Below are positions 55,638 to 61,910 of a stretch of 64,000 nt of DNA, in pieces (position 1 is the stretch's first letter; each line of letters opens with the position of its first letter). Made by a program: the position numbers and the translations under genes. This DNA is from an uncultured Pelagibacteraceae bacterium (GTDB lineage Bacteria > Pseudomonadota > Alphaproteobacteria > Pelagibacterales > Pelagibacteraceae). Below the pieces are notes generated by a model. The model was not told the origin of the DNA. It worked only from the letters and a program-made list of their open reading frames with translations, and searched no databases. The stretch is from the NCBI GenBank assembly GCA_902557775.1, contig CACEBD010000001.1, forward strand, positions 332,649 to 396,648, given 5' to 3'.

Positions 55638-56342
55638 ATGAAAATTAAATTATTAAACTCACCAAATTATAGTCGGAATACAAGACCCAAAAAAACCATT
55701 AAATTTGTAATTATTCATTATACTGGAATGCAATCTGAAATTGAATCTATAAATAGGCTTATTAATAAAAATTCAAAAGTCAGTTGTCATTATTTAATAA
55801 ATAGAAAAGGGACAATCATGCAGATGGTGAAAGAAAATAAAATTGCTTGGCATGCAGGAGTGTCAAAATGGAAAAATATAAAAAATTTAAATAAAAATTC
55901 TATTGGTATAGAGCTTGTTAATAAAGGTCATATCTTTGGGTACGAAAATTACTCAAATTTACAAATAAATAGTTTAATAAAATTATGCTCTAAACTTAAA
56001 AAAAAATATAAAATTCACAAAGAAAATTTTTTAGGTCATTCTGATATTGCGCCTTATAGGAAAATTGACCCAGGTGAAAAATTTCCTTGGAAAAAGCTTA
56101 GTAATTATAAATTAGGAAAATGGTATAGTTTAAAAAAAGATGAAATTTTAAGTGATGATAAAAAAAAATTGTTTTTTAAAAATTTATATAAAATTGGCTA
56201 TAGATATTTTAAAATAGACAAAAGACTTAAAAGCGATAAATTAATAATTAAAGCCTTCCAAAGAAGGTATAACCCTAAAAAAATTACCGGTAATATCGAC
56301 TTAAAAACACTTAAAATTAGTCAGTTTTTAGCAAAAAATTAA
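55638..56342 (+). CDS. N-acetylmuramoyl-L-alanine amidase (AmiD-like)
   Basis: A 234-residue zinc amidase of the Amidase_2/PGRP fold that cleaves the amide bond between MurNAc and the stem peptide. Zinc-site segments are 'VIIHYTGM' near residue 27, 'IAWHAGVSKW' near residue 75 and 'FLGHSDIAPYRKIDPGEKFPW' near residue 137 (short: GHSDIAPYRK, DPGEKFPW). The C-terminal 60 residues resemble a peptidoglycan-binding domain. There is no clear signal peptide, so a cytoplasmic recycling role (AmpD-like) cannot be excluded. Divergent from mlaA across 99 bases. Confidence 0.88.
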   Translation: MKIKLLNSPNYSRNTRPKKTIKFVIIHYTGMQSEIESINRLINKNSKVSCHYLINRKGTIMQMVKENKIAWHAGVSKWKNIKNLNKNSIGIELVNKGHIFGYENYSNLQINSLIKLCSKLKKKYKIHKENFLGHSDIAPYRKIDPGEKFPWKKLSNYKLGKWYSLKKDEILSDDKKKLFFKNLYKIGYRYFKIDKRLKSDKLIIKAFQRRYNPKKITGNIDLKTLKISQFLAKN

Positions 56343-56384
56343 ATATATCTTGATCATCTTAAAATTATTTAATAAAAGTCTTTT

Positions 56385-56739
56385 GCCAGATAATTGGATA
56401 TTCGCTGTTAGCTTGTCTAATAGAGGAAAGTCCGGGCTCCATAAAGACACAGTGCCAGTTAATGGCTGGCGAGGGTGACTTCAGGGATAGTGCCACAGAA
56501 AACAAACCGCCTGATCGAGGCAAGGGTGAAACGGCGAGGTAAGAGCTCACCGGTTTTTTGGTAACAAAAAACGCACGGCAAACCCCACTGGGAGCAAGGT
56601 TAAATAGAGAGGACATTGCTTTTTAGCTAAAAACAGTCTTTAGTTTGTCCTCTGGGTTAACCGCTTGAACTTAAACGTGAGTTTAAGTCTAGAGAAATGA
56701 AATCTTCAATGACAGAACCCGGCTTACAGATTATCTGGC
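56385..56739 (+). ncRNA. rnpB: RNase P RNA (class A)
   Basis: A roughly 355-base structural RNA. Helix P1 is closed by GCCAGATAAT at 56385-56394 and ATTATCTGGC at 56730-56739, perfect complements. Core conserved blocks are 'GAGGAAAGTCCGGGCTCC' near 56423 and 'GACAGAACCCGGCTTACAG' near 56711, with the universally conserved 'AGGGTGAAACGG' segment between. It processes tRNA 5' ends. Location just upstream of the division cluster is shared with several Alphaproteobacteria. It accounts for most of the 540-base gap between the amidase and mraZ. Confidence 0.97.
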
Positions 56740-56788
56740 TTAAATCCATTTCTGTTCTACTTTTGTACTTTTCTTTAAATACAACCTA

Positions 56789-56816
56789 TTGACTATTCTT
56801 TAAAAACCCATACTAT
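56789..56816 (+). promoter_or_regulatory. Candidate sigma-70 promoter of the mraZ-ftsZ cluster
   Basis: A -35 box TTGACT (56789-56794) and a -10 box TACTAT (56811-56816) are separated by 16 bases. This would give a leader of about 60 bases before the mraZ start at 56882. The -10 box sits among the CCCA repeats of the probable MraZ operator. Confidence 0.55.
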
Positions 56817-56830
56817 CCCAAAGAATCCCA
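56807..56830 (-). promoter_or_regulatory. Probable MraZ operator: three TGGG repeats at 10-base spacing
   Basis: On the minus strand TGGG occurs three times (complements of CCCA at 56807-56810, 56817-56820 and 56827-56830), exactly ten bases apart. The E. coli MraZ operator is a set of three TGGGN repeats with five-base spacers, the same ten-base period. The repeats overlap the candidate -10 box and also contain one GANTC site (GAATC, 56823-56827). Confidence 0.7.
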
Positions 56831-56881
56831 TTATGGAGGGTGATTTGAAAATATTAAAAAATAGAGAGCTATTGAAAAACA

Positions 56882-57343
56882 ATGTTTCTATCAAGTTACG
56901 AGAACAAATTAGACAAGAAAGGTCGAGTTTCTGTGCCAGCTACATTTAGATCACATCTAGCTTCAATGGGTTATAACGGATTTATAAGTTATCCATCTTT
57001 CAATCATACTGCTCTTGAAGCTTGCTCACAAGATAGAATTGAAAAACTTTCTAATTCAATAGACACTCTCAATCCTTTCGAAGAAAAAAGAGATTATTTT
57101 GCAACATCTGTTTTATCCGAAAGTGAAAATTTACAATTTGACACTGAAGGAAGAGTTTCAATATCAGAAAAATTATTAAGTCATGCAAAAATAAAGAATA
57201 GCGTTCTTTTTATTGGCCTTGGCAAAACGTTTCAAATTTGGGAGCCTAAAAATTTTGGAAAATTTAAAGCGTTTGCGAGAAAAAAAGCATTTCAAAATAG
57301 ATCATATTTAAAATGGGAAAACAAACAGAAAGGGGAGATATAA
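56882..57343 (+). CDS. mraZ: Transcriptional regulator MraZ
   Basis: A 153-residue AbrB-fold protein and first gene of the division cluster. It has the two tandem MraZ domains, each with the conserved DxxxR-type motif: 'KLDKKGRVSVPATFR' near residue 9 and 'FDTEGRVSISEKLL' near residue 87. MraZ forms rings and represses its own operon through TGGG repeats, which are present just upstream. Its stop codon overlaps the ftsZ start (TAATG). Confidence 0.95.
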   Translation: MFLSSYENKLDKKGRVSVPATFRSHLASMGYNGFISYPSFNHTALEACSQDRIEKLSNSIDTLNPFEEKRDYFATSVLSESENLQFDTEGRVSISEKLLSHAKIKNSVLFIGLGKTFQIWEPKNFGKFKAFARKKAFQNRSYLKWENKQKGEI

Positions 57344-58848
57344 TGAGTATAAATGTTGGAGGAGGAGAACTTAGAGAATTAAAACCTAGAATTTTAGTAA
57401 TTGGCGTTGGGGGCGCAGGTGGAAATGCAATCAATGCAATGATCGAGGCAGGGATGCAAGGTGTAGAATTTGTTGCAGTTAATACTGATGCTCAAGATCT
57501 CAAAATGAGCAAGGCAGATGCAAAAATCCAAATTGGAATGAATTTAACTAAGGGACTTGGAGCCGGGGCCAAACATGATATTGGTCAGGCAGCTGCTGAT
57601 GAGTCAATTAATGAGATAGTTAATTATATCCAAGGAAGTAATATGGTATTTATTGCATCAGGTATGGGTGGAGGAACTGGCACAGGAGCCTCACACGTCA
57701 TTGCAAAAGCTGCAAGAGAAATGAATATTCTTACAGTAGGAGTAACTACATTACCTTTTTCTTACGAAGGTCCTAAAAGGATGAGAAGAGCTGTTAGTGG
57801 ATTAGAAGAGCTTAAAAGACATTTAGATACAACTATCGTAGTTCCAAATCAAAATCTTTTTAAAATAGCTAACGAGTCAACTGGTTTTGAAGAGTCATTT
57901 AGTTTATCAAATGATGTTTTGAAGCACGGTGTGCAAAGTATTACAGATTTAATGGTAAGGCCTGGTATGATTAATTTAGATTTCGCTGATGTCGAGACGG
58001 TCATGAGCTCTAGTGGAAAAGCAATGATGGGAACTGGTGAAGCAGAGGGAGAAAATAGAGCAATGGCAGCTACTGAATTAGCTTTAAATAATCCTCTAAT
58101 AGATGAATATACTTTACAAGGTGCAAAGGGTTTACTTGTTAATATAACTGGAGGCAGTGATATAAAGTTATTCGAGGTTGATGCAGCTGTAAATAAAATA
58201 AGAGCAGAAGTTGATCCTGAAGCCGAACTAATTTTTGGTGCAATTAAAGATGAAAATATGAATGGAAAAATTAGAGTTTCAATTGTTGCAACTTCTTTAA
58301 AAGGAACAACAATTTCTCCTGATCCAAGACCAAAATTAAATGTAGTTAATGGTTCTAGTAGAAGAAACGATGGTGTTAGTGACAATTTGTTCACTCAAAG
58401 TAATATAGATCAAAATATTGTAAGTTCAATTGACGGTGCCACTGCATTAAAACTTGATGAAAACTACGAAATTAAAAATAGCGAAGAACAGAACGCGTTA
58501 ATGGATAGTTTCGAAAGTAATGAAGAGAATAAAATTGCAGCAGAAACATTATCTAATTTAAATTCTAAAGATGAAATACCATCAGGTGTGTCGATTGAAA
58601 GTGCGTCTTATATTGAAAATAATAAAGAAATAAAGGATGAGAATATTGTCTACGCAAAAGATACGCCTCTGCATGAGAAGAACGGCTTAGAGGAATATAC
58701 TCCAAAATTATTCTCAGATGAGACTTCAACTGAAATTTCTGAGACAGATATTGCTGATGAAAATTCAGAGGGAGAATTATTCCAAAAAGAAGCAACAGAG
58801 GAAGATGATTTCGAAATACCTGCTTTTCTGAGAAGACAAAAATTTTAA
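57343..58848 (+). CDS. ftsZ: Cell division protein FtsZ, placed between mraZ and rsmH
   Basis: A tubulin-like GTPase of 501 residues from the ATG at 57343, which has a good ribosome site (GGGGAG, six bases upstream); an ATG at 57313 would add ten residues inside mraZ. The GTP signature is 'GMGGGTGTGASHV', and the N-terminal 'VIGVGGAGGNAINAM' and T7 region 'NLDFADVETVM' are intact. After the core comes an acidic linker of about 150 residues and the conserved C-terminal peptide 'IPAFLRRQ' for FtsA and other partners. It forms the Z-ring. Its position here, not after ftsA, is unusual. Confidence 0.97.
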   Translation: MSINVGGGELRELKPRILVIGVGGAGGNAINAMIEAGMQGVEFVAVNTDAQDLKMSKADAKIQIGMNLTKGLGAGAKHDIGQAAADESINEIVNYIQGSNMVFIASGMGGGTGTGASHVIAKAAREMNILTVGVTTLPFSYEGPKRMRRAVSGLEELKRHLDTTIVVPNQNLFKIANESTGFEESFSLSNDVLKHGVQSITDLMVRPGMINLDFADVETVMSSSGKAMMGTGEAEGENRAMAATELALNNPLIDEYTLQGAKGLLVNITGGSDIKLFEVDAAVNKIRAEVDPEAELIFGAIKDENMNGKIRVSIVATSLKGTTISPDPRPKLNVVNGSSRRNDGVSDNLFTQSNIDQNIVSSIDGATALKLDENYEIKNSEEQNALMDSFESNEENKIAAETLSNLNSKDEIPSGVSIESASYIENNKEIKDENIVYAKDTPLHEKNGLEEYTPKLFSDETSTEISETDIADENSEGELFQKEATEEDDFEIPAFLRRQKF

Positions 58849-58866
58849 TGATCAAATTCGTAGTTA

Positions 58867-59877
58867 ATGAAAACTATAACATCATCATTGGAAACGTCTC
58901 ATTTTCCAGTGATGTTGAACGAAGTAATTAAAATTTCGTCACCTCATAAAGGTGGATTTTTTGTTGATTGCACTTTTGGAGGCGGTGGCTATTCAAAATC
59001 GATATTAAAGTATCCGAAAACTAAAATAATCGGAATTGATAGAGATAAATCAGTAACTTCCAATGCAAAAAAATTAGAAAAAAAATTTAAAAACAGATTT
59101 AAATTTTTTCAAGTTAAATTTAGTCAAATCGATAAAATTCTAAAGGAAAAAGTAGACACAATAATCTTTGATCTTGGATTATCTTCTTTACAATTGAAAA
59201 ACCTTAGCAGAGGTTTTTCATTTCATTCTAAAGATGAATTAGATATGACAATGGGACTTTCTGATTTCTCAGCGAAAGAAGCAGTAAACAATCTCGGTGA
59301 AATACAATTAAAATACATAATTAAAATTTTAGGTGAAGAAAAAGAGGCAAAAATAATTGCAAAAAATATTGTAAAGGCCAGATCGGATAAAAAGATTACA
59401 AAGGTAGATGAATTGGTAAAAATAATTGAAAAAAGTAAAAAAATTAAATTTCCATCTAAAATAAATCCTAGCACTAAAACTTTTCAGGCACTTAGGATAT
59501 TTGTAAATAAGGAAATAACAGAATTAATTAATGGCATGGTTAACGCAACGAAATATTTAAAGCCAGGTGGAAAAATTGTTATAGTTACCTTTCATTCCAT
59601 TGAGGATAAAATTGTAAAATTTTTTTTTAAAAATTTTTCAAAAAACAAATCAAATCCCTCAAGATATTTACCAGAGGAAAACAGTGATAATCCAGCTTTA
59701 TTCGAAAATTATATTAATAAGATTATTAAACCATCAAAAAAGGAAATTAGAAATAATAATCCATCTCGATCTGCAAAGCTCAGATTTGCAGTGAGAAGTA
59801 AAGATAATTTTTTCTATCCTAAAATTTTCTTTCAGAAGTTTAATAAATATTTAAGGATCGAGGCTTATAATGTTTAA
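58867..59877 (+). CDS. rsmH: 16S rRNA (cytosine-1402 N4)-methyltransferase
   Basis: A 336-residue SAM methylase (MraW). Family segments are 'HFPVMLNEVI' at the start, the SAM loop 'FVDCTFGGGGYSKSIL' near residue 31, 'DLGLSSLQLKNLSRGFSF' near residue 101, 'KTFQALRIFVNKE' near residue 203 and 'VIVTFHSIEDKIVKFFF' near residue 236. It methylates C1402 of 16S rRNA. It follows ftsZ by 18 bases and overlaps ftsL by eight. Confidence 0.96.
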   Translation: MKTITSSLETSHFPVMLNEVIKISSPHKGGFFVDCTFGGGGYSKSILKYPKTKIIGIDRDKSVTSNAKKLEKKFKNRFKFFQVKFSQIDKILKEKVDTIIFDLGLSSLQLKNLSRGFSFHSKDELDMTMGLSDFSAKEAVNNLGEIQLKYIIKILGEEKEAKIIAKNIVKARSDKKITKVDELVKIIEKSKKIKFPSKINPSTKTFQALRIFVNKEITELINGMVNATKYLKPGGKIVIVTFHSIEDKIVKFFFKNFSKNKSNPSRYLPEENSDNPALFENYINKIIKPSKKEIRNNNPSRSAKLRFAVRSKDNFFYPKIFFQKFNKYLRIEAYNV

Positions 59878-60205
59878 ACTTAAATTTTTTTTATCAATAA
59901 CAATTTTTCTCACTTTATTAATTACAACTTCAATTGTAAAAAACAAAAGCAGAGAAATAGAAAAAAAAATTTATACTTTAAATAAAACTCTCTTACTAAA
60001 AGAGAGAGATTATAATGAGTCCCAGCTCGATTTTTCCTATTTAACTTCACCCTTAAATATTGAAAAAAAAATAGCTCACCTTGACAATCACAATTATTTG
60101 CCGATGAAATATTCACAGATTTTTTTAAGCATGTCCAGTTTTCTAGACTTAAAAAATAAATTTGCAGTTCAGGAAAATTTCAATGATAAAAAGAAAAAAA
60201 AATAA
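59870..60205 (+). CDS. ftsL: FtsL-like cell division protein
   Basis: A 111-residue small bitopic protein. One N-terminal membrane helix (about residues 4-23) is followed by a short coiled coil ('KSREIEKKIYTLNKTLLLKERDY') and a less structured, lysine-rich tail. Sequence conservation of FtsL is low, so the call rests on size, topology and position between rsmH and ftsI. FtsL with FtsB activates FtsWI at the septum. Its end overlaps ftsI by 23 bases. Confidence 0.75.
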   Translation: MFKLKFFLSITIFLTLLITTSIVKNKSREIEKKIYTLNKTLLLKERDYNESQLDFSYLTSPLNIEKKIAHLDNHNYLPMKYSQIFLSMSSFLDLKNKFAVQENFNDKKKKK

Positions 60206-61910
60206 AAAGAATTATAATACAAATCAATCAAGTTTCTATTTTGAAGATTACCTTGAAACGAATAGAAATAATAAGTTTTCCCAAAAAAAAAATGTTTTCC
60301 AAGACAGGATTTTCTTATTATTTTTTTTATTTTTTTCATTAATTTTAATTTTTAGCTTAAAGATAATCCACATATCACTAAATAAAGTTGAGTTATTTGA
60401 AAATATAGATAATAAAAAAAAATTTAAATTACTTAGAAGAGATATAGTAGATAGGAATGGAATATTGATATCTAGAAATGTTCAAACTTTTCATGCAGCC
60501 ATTAATCCAAATTTAATTAAAAATAAAAATAATTTTTTGATTAAATTAAAACTTACTTTCCCAGATTTGCCATATAAAAAGATAGAAAAAAAAATTTATG
60601 AAGAAAAATATTTTTATCTTAAAAAACGTATTAGTCAAAAGGATAAAGAAAAATTCTGGGCACTTGGAGAAAAAGCAATTATTTTTGAACCATTCCAATC
60701 AAGAATTTATCCGCACGCAAATTTATTTAGTCATATAATTGGTCAAGTTGACTATGACAATTATGGTATTTCTGGTATTGAAAAGTACTTTGATAAGGAT
60801 CTAAAAGACGAAAATTTAGCAGGCACTCCACTTGAGCTCACGTTAGATACAAATATTCAACATTTGATAAACAAAGAATTAAATGATGCGCTCTTAACAT
60901 TTAAAGCGGTTGGAGGTGCCGCTCTATTAATTAATGTTGAGAATGGAGAAATCTTATCATTAGTGTCTCTTCCAAATTTTGATATCAATAAGAGAACTGA
61001 TTTAAAAGATAATAAATACACCAATAAGATTACAAAAGGTGTTTATGAGCTAGGTTCAATTTTTAAAACTTTTACTATTGCTCTTGCTTTAGAAACCGAA
61101 CTTGTAAACCCACAAACTATAATTAAAGATATACCTCGATCGATTAAGTGCTCGAAGTTTGAAATTTCTGATATAAAAGAGTTTCCGAGAAATTTGTCAG
61201 TGGAAAATATATTAATAAGATCATCAAACGTCGGCACTTTACTCATCGCTAGAAAAATTGGTGAGGAAAAATTTAAAAAATTCATAAAAGATGCTAATTT
61301 GTTAAAATCGCCTGAAATTCAAATTGAAGAGGTTGGGAAACCAATAAATTTTAATTGGAATAAGTGTAAGTTAGAAACAGTTTCTTTTGGACATGGTATC
61401 ACGACCACACCTTTGCAAGCAGTCTCAGTTTATGCCAGTTTAACAAATGGCGGTACAATAGTTAAGCCGAGTTTAATAAAAAAACAACATAAAAAAAATT
61501 ATGAAAGGTTAATTTCAGATAAAACAAGCAAAAGAATCAACAAAATTTTAAGAAAAGTTGTTACCGAAAAAGAAGGAACTGCCAGTTTAGCCGATATTGA
61601 AGGTTTTAGCGTTGGTGGAAAAACTGGAACCTCTCAGAACTATAATGACAAAAATAAAAATTTAAATTCCTTTATATCTATTTTTCCATCACATAAACCA
61701 AAATATGCATTATTAGTAATGCTGGAGGATCCAAAAGTAGCAAAAAATTTAATCTATAATTATAGGGGAATAAAGATCAAAGGCTCAAGAAATGAGGCAG
61801 GCTGGAATTCTGTTTACGTTGCTGGCAAAATTATAAAAAAGATTGGACCAATTTTAGCCATAAAAAATAATGATTTTAATGAAGAATATGTTGCTGAAAA
61901 AACTAATTAG
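60183..61910 (+). CDS. ftsI: Septal peptidoglycan transpeptidase FtsI (PBP3)
   Basis: About 575 residues from the ATG at 60183; a TTG at 60162 would add seven. One N-terminal membrane helix (about residues 43-65) follows a basic cytoplasmic tail. The pedestal domain has 'RRDIVDRNGILISRNV' near residue 85. The penicillin-binding motifs are S-x-x-K in 'ELGSIFKTFTIA', S-S-N in 'IRSSNVGTLL' and K-T-G in 'VGGKTGTSQNY'. It cross-links septal peptidoglycan. It overlaps the next gene, murE-murF, by 23 bases. Confidence 0.96.
   Translation: MIKRKKNKKNYNTNQSSFYFEDYLETNRNNKFSQKKNVFQDRIFLLFFLFFSLILIFSLKIIHISLNKVELFENIDNKKKFKLLRRDIVDRNGILISRNVQTFHAAINPNLIKNKNNFLIKLKLTFPDLPYKKIEKKIYEEKYFYLKKRISQKDKEKFWALGEKAIIFEPFQSRIYPHANLFSHIIGQVDYDNYGISGIEKYFDKDLKDENLAGTPLELTLDTNIQHLINKELNDALLTFKAVGGAALLINVENGEILSLVSLPNFDINKRTDLKDNKYTNKITKGVYELGSIFKTFTIALALETELVNPQTIIKDIPRSIKCSKFEISDIKEFPRNLSVENILIRSSNVGTLLIARKIGEEKFKKFIKDANLLKSPEIQIEEVGKPINFNWNKCKLETVSFGHGITTTPLQAVSVYASLTNGGTIVKPSLIKKQHKKNYERLISDKTSKRINKILRKVVTEKEGTASLADIEGFSVGGKTGTSQNYNDKNKNLNSFISIFPSHKPKYALLVMLEDPKVAKNLIYNYRGIKIKGSRNEAGWNSVYVAGKIIKKIGPILAIKNNDFNEEYVAEKTN

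Noticed and set aside
56365..56616. An 83-codon minus-strand open frame
   Set aside because: It lies across the RNase P RNA, whose conserved structure explains the sequence.
57849..58394. A 181-codon open frame on the minus strand opposite ftsZ
   Set aside because: It mirrors the conserved FtsZ GTPase core, has no recognisable domain and its composition follows from the codons on the other strand.
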